From Hydractinia symbiolongicarpus (taxonomy: Eukaryota > Cnidaria > Hydrozoa > Anthoathecata > Hydractiniidae), in assembly GCF_029227915.1 (NCBI RefSeq), contig NC_079884.1:31746001-31810000 (forward strand): a stretch of 64,000 nt of DNA, written 5' to 3'. Both the position numbers and the translations under genes were made by a program. The notes under the pieces were generated by a model. That model made no database searches. It saw nothing but the letters and a program-made list of their open reading frames with translations, and was not told where the DNA came from. Shown piece after piece: positions 50,586 to 62,374 of this stretch (position 1 is the first letter of the stretch; the number at the start of each line of letters is the position of its first letter).

Positions 50586-52600
50586 TTAATCGCCGGCAAA
50601 CGAAAACCCGCAATTTCCCGTAAATCCCGGGCTTGGCCCGTATAGTCGAATGTATACAAAGAAAGTACCCTGTGAGTAAACCAATTTCCAAAACGATTTT
50701 TTAAATTATCTTTTCACCACTAAAACGCATGAGACTTGTAGTCTTCAAACTTGTTTTCATTTTTGATGAGACGCTGAATAAAGGAAGTTTAATCGCCGGA
50801 AAACGAAGACCTGCGATTTCCCGTAAATCCCAGACTCGACCTGTAAAGTCAAAAGTATACAAAGAAAGTACCCAGGATGTAAACTCATTTCCCGAACGAT
50901 TTTTTATATTATCTTTTCACCACTAAAACGCATGAGACTTGTAGGTTTCAAAAATGTTTTCATTTTTGATGAGGCGCTGAATAAAAGAAGTTTAATCGCC
51001 GGCAAACGAAAACCCGCCATTTCCCGTAAACCCCGGACTCGGCCCCTATAATCAAAAGTATACAAAGAAAGTACTCAGAGAGTAAACCTATTTCCCGAAC
51101 GATTTTTTAAATTATTTTTTCACCACTAAAACGCATGAGACTTGTAGTCTTCAAGCTTGTTTTCATTTTTGATGAGACGCTGAATAAAAGAAGTTTAAAC
51201 GCCGGCAAAAAAAACCTACGATTTCATGTAAATGCCGGACTCGGCCCGTATAGTCAAGAGTATACAAAGAAAGTACCCAGGGTGTAAACTCATTTTCCGA
51301 ACGATTTTTTAAATTATTATTTCACCACTAAAGCCCATGAGACTTGTAGTTTTTAAAAATGTTTTCATTTTTGATGAGACGCTGAATAAAAGAAGTTTAA
51401 TCGCCGGCAAACGAAAACACGCGACTTCCCGTAAATCCCGGACTTGGCCCGTATAGTCAAAAGTATACAAAGAAAGTACCCAGGGAGTAAACTCATTTCC
51501 GAACGATTTTTTAAATTATTTTTTCACCACTAAAACGCATGAGACTTGTAGTTTTCAGAAATGTTTTCATTTTTGATGAGACGCTTAATGAAAGTGGTTT
51601 AATCGCCGGCAAACGAAAACCCGCAATTTCCCGTAAATCCCGGGCTTGGCCCGTATAGTCGAATGTATACAAAGAAAGTACCCTGTGAGTAAACCAATTT
51701 CCAAAACGATTTTTTAAATTATCTTTTCACCACTAAAACGCATGAGACTTGTAGTCTTCAAACTTGTTTTCATTTTTGATGAGACGCTGAATAAAAGAAG
51801 TTTAATCGCCGGAAAACGAAGACCTGCGATTTCCCGTAAATCCCAGACTCGACCTGTAAAGTCAAAAGTATACAAAGAAAGTACCCAGGATGTAAACTCA
51901 TTTCCCGAACGATTTTTTATATTATCTTTTCACCACTAAAACGCATGAGACTTGTAGTTTTCAAAAATGTTTTCATTTTTGATGAGGCGCTGAATAAAAG
52001 AAGTTTAATCGCCGGCAAACGAAAACCCGCCATTTCCCGTAAACCCCGGACTCGGCCCCTATAATCAAAAGTATACAAAGAAAGTACTCAGAGAGTAAAC
52101 CTATTTCCCGAACGATTTTTTAAATTATTTTTTCACCACTAAAACCCATGAGACTTGTAGTCTTCAAGCTTGTTTTCATTTTTGATGAGACGCTGAATAA
52201 AAGAAGTTTAAACGCCGGCAAAAAAAAACCTACGATTTCATGTAAATGCCGGACTCGGCCCGTATAGTCAAGAGTATACAAAGAAAGTACCCAGGGTGTA
52301 AACTCATTTTCCGAACGATTTTTTAAATTATTATTTCACCACTAAAGCCCATGAGACTTGTAGTTTTTAAAAATGTTTTCATTTTTGATGAGACGCTGAA
52401 TAAAAGAAGTTTAATCGCCGGCAAACGAAAACACGCGACTTCCCGTAAATCCCGGACTTGACCCGTATAGTCAAAAGTATACAAAGAAAGTACCCAGGGA
52501 GTAAACTCATTTCCGAACGATTTTTTAAATTATGTTTTCACCACTAAAACGCATGAGACTTGTAGTTTTCAGAAATATTTTCATTTTTGATGAGACGCTT
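50586..52600 (+). repeat. 5-mer HOR, two copies (1013 bp)
   Basis: Bases 50586-51598 and 51599-52600 match at offset 1013 (50729 to 51742). Shared marks are CCCGCAATTTCCC, AAACCAATTTCC, GCCGGAAAACGAAGACC, TTTTTTATATTATC, GGCCCCTATAATC, TTCAAGCTTG, CCTACGATTTCATG and AAATGCCGG. A third, diverged copy starts at 52.60 kb (52756). Confidence 0.88.
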
Positions 52601-54634
52601 AATGAAAGTGGTTTAATCGCCGGCAAACGAAAACCCGCCATTTCCCGTAAATCCCGGGCTTGGCCCGTATAGTCGAATGTATACAAAGAAAGTACCCTGT
52701 GAGTAAACCCATTTCCAAAACGATTTTTTAAATTATCTTTTCACCACTAAAACGCATGAGACTTGTAGTCTTCAAACTTGTTTTCATTTTTGATGAGACG
52801 CTGAATAAAAGAAGTTTAATCGGCGGCAAACGAAAACCTGCGATTTCCCGTAAATCCCAGACTCGACCTGTAAAGTCAAAAGTATACAAAGAAAGTACCC
52901 AGGGTGTAAACTCATTTTCCGAACGATTTTTTAAATTATTATTTCACCACTAAAGCCCATGAGACTTGTAGTTTTTAAAAATGTTTTCATTTTTGATGAG
53001 ACGCTGAATAAAAGAAGTTTAATCGCCGGCAAACGAAAACACGCGACTTCCCGTAAATCCCGGACTTGGCCCGTATAGTCAAAAGTATACAAAGAAAGTA
53101 CCCAGGGAGTAAACTCATTTCCGAACGATTTTTCAAATTATTTTTTCACCACTAAAACGCATGAGACTTGTAGTCTTCAAACTTGTTTTCATTTTTGATG
53201 AGACGCTGAATAAAAGAAGTTTAAACGCCGGCAAACAAAAACCTGCGATTTCCTGTAAATCCCGGACTCGGCCCGTATAGTCAAGAGTATACAAAGAAAG
53301 TACCCAGGGTGTAAACTCATTTTCCGAACGATTTTTTAAATTATTATTTCCCCACTAAGGCCCATGAGACTTGTAGTTTTTAAAAATGTTTTCATTTTTG
53401 ATGAGACGCTGAATAAAAGAAGCTTAATCGCCGGCAAACGAAAACACGCGACTTCACGTAAATCCCGGACTTGGCCCGTATAGTCAAAAGTATACAAAGA
53501 AAGTACCCAGGGAGTAAACTCATTTCCGAACGATTTTTTAAATTATTTTTTCACCACTAAAACGCATAAGACTTGTAGTTTTCAGAAATGTTTCCATTTT
53601 TGATGAGACGCTTAATGAGAGTGGTTTAATCGCCGGCAAACGAAAACCCGCGATTTCCCGTAAATCCCGGACTTGGCCCGTATAGTCAAATGTATACAAA
53701 GAAAGTACCCTGTGAGTAAACCCATTTCCAAAACGATTTTTTAAATTATCTTTTCACCACTAAAACGCATGAGACTTGTAGTCTTCAAACTTGTTTTCAT
53801 TTTTGATGAGACGCTAAATAAAAGAATTTTAAACGCCGGCAAACAAAAACCTGCGATTTCCCGTAAATCCCAGACTCGGCCTGTAAAGTCAAAAGTATAC
53901 AAAGAAAGTACCCAGGGTGTAAACTCAATTCCCGAACGATTTTTTAAATTATCTTTTCACCACTAAAACGCATGAGACTTGTAGTTTTCAAAAATGTTTT
54001 CATTTTTGATGAGACGCTGAATAAAAGAAGTTTAATCGCCGGCAAACGAAAAACCGCCATTTCCCGTAAACCCCGGACTCGGCCCGTATAATCAAAAGTA
54101 TACAAAGAAAGTACCCAGGGAGTAAACTCATTTCCCGAACGATTTTTTAAATTATTTTTTCACCACTAAAACGCATGAGATTTGTAGTTTTCAAAAATGT
54201 TTTCATTTTTGATGAGACGCGGAATAAAGAAGTTTAATCGCTGGCAAACGAAAACCTGCGATTTCCCATAAATCCAGGACTCGACCCGTATAGTCAAAAG
54301 TATACAAAGAAAGTACCCAGGGTGTAAACTCATTTCCCGAACGATTTTTTAAATTATTATTTCACCACTAAAGCCCATGAGACTTGTAGTTTTTAAAAAT
54401 GTTTTCATTTTTGATGAGACGCTGAATAAAAGAAGTTTAATCGCCGGCAAACGAAAACCCGCCATTTCCAGTAAACCCCGGACTCGGCCCGTATAATCAA
54501 AAGTATACAAAGAAACTACCCAGGGAGTAAACCTATTTCCCAAACGATTTTTTAAATTATTTTTTCACCACTAAAACGCATGAGACTTGTAGTCTTCAAA
54601 CTTGTTTTCATTTTTGATGAGACGCTGAATAAAA
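52601..54634 (+). repeat. Diverged end of domain IV
   Basis: Continues the 5-mer order with losses. AAAACACGCGAC monomers recur at 52431, 53041 and 53447 (3-mer, then 2-mer steps). Private changes include TTTCCCCACTAAGG (53348) and GAAGCTTAATCG (53420). The last GTCTTCAAACTTG monomer of the window is at about 54.59 kb. Confidence 0.75.
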
Positions 54635-54686
54635 GAAGTTTAATCGCTGGCAAACGAAAAGAGGTTTAATCGCCGGCAAACGAAAA
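54635..54686 (+). repeat. 26-bp out-of-register direct duplication at domain border
   Basis: GAAGTTTAATCGCTGGCAAA followed by CGAAAA (54635-54660) is repeated at once as GAGGTTTAATCGCCGGCAAA plus CGAAAA (54661-54686). The landmark interval here is 230 bp instead of 203. The first copy belongs to the domain IV type and the second to the domain V type, so the join shifts register by 27 bp. Confidence 0.9.
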
Positions 54687-56282
54687 CCAGCGATTTCCCC
54701 TAAATCCCGGGCTTGGCCCGTGTAGTCGAATGTATACAAAGAAAGTACCCAGGGAGTAAACTCATTACCCGAACGATTTTTTAAATTTTTTTTTTCACCA
54801 CTAAAACGCATGAGACTTGTAGTTTTCAAAAATGTTTTCATTTTTGATGAGACGCTTAATGAAAGAGGTTTAATCGCCGGCAAACGAAAACCAGCGATTT
54901 CCCCTAAATCCCGGGCTCGGCCCGTGTAGTCGAATGTATACAAAGAAAGTACCCAGGGAGTAAACTTATTTCCCGAACGATTTTTTAAAATTTTTTTTCA
55001 CCACTAAAACGCATGAGACTTGTAGTTTTCAAAAATGTTTTCATTTTTGATGAGACGCTTAATGAAAGAGGTTTAATCGCCGGCAAACGAAAACCAGCGA
55101 TTTCCCCTAAATCCCGGGCTTGGCCTGTGTAGTCGAATGTATACAAAGAAAGTACCCAGGGGGTAAACTCATTTCCCGAACGATTTTTTAAATTATTTTT
55201 TCACCACTAAAACGCATGAGACTTGTAGTTTTTAAAAATGTTTTCATTTTTGATGAGACGCTGAATAAAAGAAGTTTAATCGCCGGCAAACGAAAACACG
55301 CGACTTCCCGTAAATCCCGGACTCGGCCCGTATAGTCAAAAGTATACAAAGAAAGTACCCAGGGAGTAAACTCATTTCCGAACGATTTTTTAAATAATTT
55401 TTTCACCACTAAAACGCATGAGACTTGTAGTTTTCAGAAATGTTTTCATTTTTGATAGGACGCTGAATAAAAGAAGTTTAATCGCCGGCAAACGAAAACC
55501 CGCCATTTCCCGTAAATCCCGGGCTTGGCCCGTATAGTCAAAAGTATACAAAGAAAGTACCCAGGGAGTAAACTCATTTCCCGAACGATTTTTTATATTA
55601 TTTTTTCACCACTAAAACGCATGAGACTTGTAGTTTTTCAAAATGTTTTCATTTTTGATGGGACGCTGAATAAAAGAAGTTTAATCGCCGGCAAACGAAA
55701 ACCCGCGATTCCCGTAAATCCCGGACTCGGCCCGTATAGTCAAAAGTGTACAAAGAAAGTACCGAGGGAGTAAACTCATTTCCCGAACGATTTTTTAAAT
55801 TATTTTTTCACCACTAAAACGCATGAGACTTGTAGTTTTCAAAAACGTTTTCATTTTTGATGGGGCGCTGAATAAAAGAAGTTTAATCGCCGGCAAACGA
55901 AAACCCGCCATTTCCCGTAAATCCCGGGCTTGGCCCGTATAGTCAAAAGTATACAAAGAAAGTACCGAGGGAGTAAACTCATTTCCCGAACGATTTTTTA
56001 AATTATTATTTCACCACTAAAACGCATGAGACTTGTATTTTCGAAAATGTTTTCATTTTTGATGAGAAGCTTAATGAAAGAGGTTTAATCGCCGGCAAAC
56101 GAAAACCAGCGATTTCCCCTAAATCCCGGGCTTGGCCCGTGTAGTCGAATGTATACAAAGAAAGTACCCAGGGAGTAAACTCATTTCCCGAACGATTTTT
56201 TAAATTATTTTTTCACCACTAAATCGCATGACACTTGTAGTTTTCAAAAATGTTTTCATTTTTGATGAGACGCTTAATGAAA
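54661..56282 (+). repeat. 8-mer HOR of domain V, copy 1 (1622 bp)
   Basis: Begins at GAGGTTTAATCGCC. It contains CATTACCCGAACG, CCCAGGGGGTAAAC, AAATAATTTTTTC, GTTTTTCAAAATG, GATTCCCG (2-bp deletion), AAAGTGTACAAAG, GATGGGGCGCTG and TTTTCGAAAATG with GAGAAGCTTAATG, in that order. It matches copy 2 at 1621-1622 bp; the 1-bp change comes from a T run (T10 versus T9). GATAGGACGC (55455) is private to this copy. Confidence 0.93.
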
Positions 56283-57903
56283 GAGGTTTAATCGCCGGCA
56301 AACGAAAACCAGCGATTTCCCCTAAATCCCGGGCTTGGCCCGTGTAGTCGAATGTATACAAAGAAAGTACCCAGGGAGTAAACTCATTACCCGAACGATT
56401 TTTTAAATTTTTTTTTCACCACTAAAACGCATGAGACTTGTAGTTTTCAAAAATGTTTTCATTTTTGATGAGACGCTTAATGAAAGAGGTTTAATCGCCG
56501 GCAAACGAAAACCAGCGATTTCCCCTAAATCCCGGGCTCGGCCCGTGTAGTCGAATGTATACAAAGAAAGTACCCAGGGAGTAAACTCATTTCCCGAACG
56601 ATTTTTTAAAATTTTTTTTCACCACTAAAACGCATGAGACTTGTAGTTTTCAAAAATGTTTTCATTTTTGATGAGACGCTTAATGAAAGAGGTTTAATCG
56701 CCGGCAAACGAAAACCAGCGATTTCCCCTAAATCCCGGGCTTGGCCCGTGTAGTCGAATGTATACAAAGAAAGTACCCAGGGGGTAAACTCATTTCCCGA
56801 ACGATTTTTTAAATTATTTTTTCACCACTAAAACGCATGAGACTTGTAGTTTTTAAAAATGTTTTCATTTTTGATGAGACGCTGAATAAAAGAAGTTTAA
56901 TCGCCGGCAAACGAAAACACGCGACTTCCCGTAAATCCCGGACTCGGCCCGTATAGTCAAAAGTATACAAAGAAAGTACCCAGGGAGTAAACTCATTTCC
57001 GAACGATTTTTTAAATAATTTTTTCACCACTAAAACGCATGAGACTTGTAGTTTTCAGAAATGTTTTCATTTTTGATGGGACGCTGAATAAAAGAAGTTT
57101 AATCGCCGGCAAACGAAAACCCGCCATTTCCCGTAAATCCCGGGCTTGGCCCGTATAGTCAAAAGTATACAAAGAAAGTACCCAGGGAGTAAACTCATTT
57201 CCCGAACGATTTTTTATATTATTTTTTCACCACTAAAACGCATGAGACTTGTAGTTTTTCAAAATGTTTTCATTTTTGATGGGACGCTGAATAAAAGAAG
57301 TTTAATCGCCGGCAAACGAAAACCCGCGATTCCCGTAAATCCCGGACTCGGCCCGTATAGTCAAAAGTGTACAAAGAAAGTACCGAGGGAGTAAACTCAT
57401 TTCCCGAACGATTTTTTAAATTATTTTTTCACCACTAAAACGCATGAGACTTGTAGTTTTCAAAAACGTTTTCATTTTTGATGGGGCGCTGAATAAAAGA
57501 AGTTTAATCGCCGGCAAACGAAAACCCGCCATTTCCCGTAAATCCCGGGCTTGGCCCGTATAGTCAAAAGTATACAAAGAAAGTACCGAGGGAGTAAACT
57601 CATTTCCCGAACGATTTTTTAAATTATTATTTCACCACTAAAACGCATGAGACTTGTATTTTCGAAAATGTTTTCATTTTTGATGAGAAGCTTAATGAAA
57701 GAGGTTTAATCGCCGGCAAACGAAAACCAGCGATTTCCCCTAAATCCCGGGCTTGGCCCGTGTAGTCGAATGTATACAAAGAAAGTACCCAGGGAGTAAA
57801 CTCATTTCCCGAACGATTTTTTAAATTATTTTTTCACCACTAAATCGCATGACACTTGTAGTTTTCAAAAATGTTTTCATTTTTGATGAGACGCTTAATG
57901 AAA
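56283..57903 (+). repeat. 8-mer HOR of domain V, copy 2 (1621 bp)
   Basis: Offset to copy 3 is exactly 1621 at all anchors checked (56809 to 58430, 57146 to 58767, 56283 to 57904). Copies 2 and 3 are nearly indistinguishable over their shared part. Confidence 0.93.
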
Positions 57904-60334
57904 GAGGTTTAATCGCCGGCAAACGAAAACCAGCGATTTCCCCTAAATCCCGGGCTTGGCCCGTGTAGTCGAATGTATACAAAGAAAGTACCCAGGGAGT
58001 AAACTCATTACCCGAACGATTTTTTAAATTTTTTTTTCACCACTAAAACGCATGAGACTTGTAGTTTTCAAAAATGTTTTCATTTTTGATGAGACGCTTA
58101 ATGAAAGAGGTTTAATCGCCGGCAAACGAAAACCAGCGATTTCCCCTAAATCCCGGGCTCGGCCCGTGTAGTCGAATGTATACAAAGAAAGTACCCAGGG
58201 AGTAAACTCATTTCCCGAACGATTTTTTAAAATTTTTTTTCACCACTAAAACGCATGAGACTTGTAGTTTTCAAAAATGTTTTCATTTTTGATGAGACGC
58301 TTAATGAAAGAGGTTTAATCGCCGGCAAACGAAAACCAGCGATTTCCCCTAAATCCCGGGCTTGGCCCGTGTAGTCGAATGTATACAAAGAAAGTACCCA
58401 GGGGGTAAACTCATTTCCCGAACGATTTTTTAAATTATTTTTTCACCACTAAAACGCATGAGACTTGTAGTTTTTAAAAATGTTTTCATTTTTGATGAGA
58501 CGCTGAATAAAAGAAGTTTAATCGCCGGCAAACGAAAACACGCGACTTCCCGTAAATCCCGGACTCGGCCCGTATAGTCAAAAGTATACAAAGAAAGTAC
58601 CCAGGGAGTAAACTCATTTCCGAACGATTTTTTAAATAATTTTTTCACCACTAAAACGCATGAGACTTGTAGTTTTCAGAAATGTTTTCATTTTTGATGG
58701 GACGCTGAATAAAAGAAGTTTAATCGCCGGCAAACGAAAACCCGCCATTTCCCGTAAATCCCGGGCTTGGCCCGTATAGTCAAAAGTATACAAAGAAAGT
58801 ACCCAGGGAGTAAACTCATTTCCCGAACGATTTTTTATATTATTTTTTCACCACTAAAACGCATGAGACTTGTAGTTTTTCAAAATGTTTTCATTTTTGA
58901 TGGGACGCTGAATAAAAGAAGTTTAATCGCAGGCAAACGAAAACCCGCGATTCCCGTAAATCCCGGACTCGGCCCGTATAGTCAAAAGTGTACAAAGAAA
59001 GTACCGAGGGAGTAAACTCATTTCCCGAACGATTTTTTAAATTATTTTTTCACCACTAAAACGCATGAGACTTGTAGTTTTCAAAAATGTTTTCATTTTT
59101 GATGAGACGCTTAATGAAAGAGGTTTAATCGCCGGCAAACGAAAACCAGCGATTTCCCCTAAATCCCGGGCTTGGCCCGTGTAGTCGAATGTATACAAAG
59201 AAAGTACCCAGGGGGTAAACTCATTTCCCGAACGATTTTTTAAATTATTTTTTCACCACTAAAACGCATGAGACTTGTAGTTTTTAAAAATGTTTTCATT
59301 TTTGATGAGACGCTGAATAAAAGAAGTTTAATCGCCGGCAAACGAAAACACGCGACTTCCCGTAAATCCCGGACTCGGCCCGTATAGTCAAAAGTATACA
59401 AAGAAAGTACCCAGGGAGTAAACTCATTTCCGAACGATTTTTTAAATAATTTTTTCACCACTAAAACGCATGAGACTTGTAGTTTTCAGAAATGTTTTCA
59501 TTTTTGATGGGACGCTGAATAAAAGAAGTTTAATCGCCGGCAAACGAAAACCCGCCATTTCCCGTAAATCCCGGGCTTGGCCCGTATAGTCAAAAGTATA
59601 CAAAGAAAGTACCCAGGGAGTAAACTCATTTCCCGAACGATTTTTTATATTATTTTTTCACCACTAAAACGCATGAGACTTGTAGTTTTTCAAAATGTTT
59701 TCATTTTTGATGGGACGCTGAATAAAAGAAGTTTAATCGCAGGCAAACGAAAACCCGCGATTCCCGTAAATCCCGGACTCGGCCCGTATAGTCAAAAGTG
59801 TACAAAGAAAGTACCGAGGGAGTAAACTCATTTCCCGAACGATTTTTTAAATTATTTTTTCACCACTAAAACGCATGAGACTTGTAGTTTTCAAAAATGT
59901 TTTCATTTTTGATGGGGCGCTGAATAAAAGAAGTTTAATCGCCGGCAAACGAAAACCCGCCATTTCCCGTAAATCCCGGGCTTGGCCCGTATAGTCAAAA
60001 GTATACAAAGAAAGTACCGAGGGAGTAAACTCATTTCCCGAACGATTTTTTAAATTATTATTTCACCACTAAAACGCATGAGACTTGTATTTTCGAAAAT
60101 GTTTTCATTTTTGATGAGAAGCTTAATGAAAGAGGTTTAATCGCCGGCAAACGAAAACCAGCGATTTCCCCTAAATCCCGGGCTTGGCCCGTGTAGTCGA
60201 ATGTATACAAAGAAAGTACCCAGGGAGTAAACTCATTTCCCGAACGATTTTTTAAATTATTTTTTCACCACTAAATCGCATGACACTTGTAGTTTTCAAA
60301 AATGTTTTCATTTTTGATGAGACGCTTAATGAAA
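57904..60334 (+). repeat. 8-mer HOR of domain V, copy 3, with 4-mer duplication (2431 bp)
   Basis: Length is 1621 plus 810. About 58.26-59.07 kb is repeated at 59.07-59.88 kb (58430 to 59240, 58767 to 59577). Both carry the private change TTTAATCGCAGGCAAACG (58929 and 59739), so that substitution came before the duplication. The 8-mer order then resumes with GATGGGGCGCTG at 59911 and ends at GAGGTTTAATCG (60335). Confidence 0.92.
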
Positions 60335-62374
60335 GAGGTTTAATCGCCGGCAAACGAAAACCAGCGATTTCCCCTAAATCCCGGGCTTGGCCCGTGTAGT
60401 CGAATGTATACAAAGAAAGTATCCAGGGAGTAAACTCATTTCCCGAACGATTTTTTAAATTTTTTTTTCACCACTAAAACGCATGAGACTTGTAGTTTTC
60501 AAAAATGTTTTCATTTTTGATGAGACGCTTAATGAAAGAGGTTTAATTGCCGGCAAACGAAAACCAGCGATTTCCCCTAAATCCCGGGCTCGGCCCGTGT
60601 AGTAGAATGTATACAAAGAAAGTACCCAGGGAGTAAACTCATTTTCCGAACGATTTTTTAAATTATTTTTTCACCACTAAAACGCATGACACTTGTAGTT
60701 TTCAAAAATGTTTTCATTTTTGATGAGACGCTTAATGAAAGAGGTTTAATCGCCGGTAAACGAAAACCAGCGATTTCCCCTAATTCCCGGGCTTGGCCCG
60801 TGTAGTCGAATGTATACAAAGAAAGTACCCAGGGAGTAAACTCATTTCCCGAACGATTTTTTAAAATTTTTTTTCACCACTAAAACGCATGAGACTTGTA
60901 GTTTTCAAAAATGTTTTCATTTTTGATGAGACGCTTAATGAAAGAGGTTTAATCGCAGGCAAACGAAAACCCGCGATTTCCTGTAAATCCCAGGCTTGGC
61001 CCGTATAGTCGAATGTATACAAAGAAAGTACCCTGTGAGTAAACTCATTTCCAGAATGATTTTTTAAATTATTTTTCACCACTAAAACGCATGAGACTTG
61101 TAGTTTTCAAAAATGTTTTCATTTTTGATGGGACGCTGAATAAAAGAAGTTTAATCGCCGGCAAACGAAAACCCGCCATTTCCCGTAAATCCCGGGCTTG
61201 TCCCGTATAGTCAAAAGTATACATAGAAAGTACCCAGGGAGTAAACTCATTTCCCGAACGATTTTTTATATTATTTTCTCACCACTTAAACGCATGAGAC
61301 TTGTAGTTTTTCAAAATGTTTATATTTTTGATGGGACGCTGAATAAAAGAAGTTTAATCGCCGGCAAACGAAAACCTGCGATTCCCGTAAATCCCGGACT
61401 CGGCCGGTATAGTCAAAAGTATACAAAGAAAGTACCGAGGGAGTAAACTCATTTCCCGAACGATTTTTTAAATTATTTTTTCACCACTAAAACGCATGAG
61501 ACTTGTAGTTTTCAAAAATGTTTTCATTTTTGATGGGACGCTCAATAAAAGAAGTTTAATCGCCGGCAAACGAAAACCCGCGATTCCCGTAAATCCCGGA
61601 CTCGGCCCGTATAGTCAAAAGTATACAAAGAAAGTACCGAGGGAGTAAACTCATTTCCCGAACGATTTTTTAAATTATTATTTCACCACTAAAACGCATG
61701 AGACTTGTAGTTTTCGAAAACGTTTTCATTTTTGATGGGACGCTGAATAAAAGAAGTTTAATCGCCGGCAAACGAAAACCCGCGATTTCCCGTAAATCCC
61801 GCACTCGGGCTGTATAGTCAAAAGTTTACAAAGAAAGTACCCAGGGAGTAAACTCATTTTCCGTACGATTTTTTAAATTATTTTTTCACCACTAAAACGC
61901 ATGACACTTGTAGTTTTCAAAAATGTTTTCATTTTTGATGAGAGGCTTAATGAAAGAGGTTTAATCGCCGGCAAACGAAAACCAGCGATTTCCCCTAAAT
62001 CCCGGGCTTGGCCCGTGTAGTCGATTGTATACAAAGAAATTACCCAGGGAGTAAACTCATTTCCCGAACGATTTTTTAAATTATTTTTTCACCACTAAAT
62101 CGCATGACACTTGTAGTTTTCAAAAATGTTTTCATTTTTGATGAGACGCTTAATGAAAGAGGTTTAATCGCCAGCAAACGAAAACCAGCGATTTCCCCTA
62201 AATCCCGGGCTTGGCCCGTGTAGTCGAATGTATACAAAGAAAGTACCCAGGGAGTAAACTCATTTCCCGAACGATTTTTTAAATTTTTTTTTCACCACTA
62301 AAACGAATGACACTTGTAGTTTTCAAAAATGTTTTCATTTTTGATGGGACGCTGAATAAAAGAAGTTTAATCGC
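60335..62374 (+). repeat. Degenerate continuation of domain V
   Basis: Starts as the 8-mer, then departs from it. Features are GTATCCAGGG, GTGTAGTAGAATG, GCATGACACTTG, GATGGGACGCTCAAT, GCACTCGGGCTG with AAAGTTTACAAAG, and GATGAGAGGCTTAATG. The same types recur singly. I saw no exact HOR copy in this part. Confidence 0.72.

Noticed and set aside
54608-54943. Minus-strand reading frame of 111 codons
   Set aside because: It crosses the 27-bp register slip at 54.66 kb, which fuses two monomer frames by accident.
55525-61446. Five near-identical plus-strand 82-codon frames (55525, 57146, 58767, 59577, 61198) that look like a gene family
   Set aside because: They are spaced at 1621, 1621, 810 and 1621 bp, exactly the HOR period. 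They are copies of one satellite monomer pair whose frame is set by a local 2-bp deletion (GATTCCCG).
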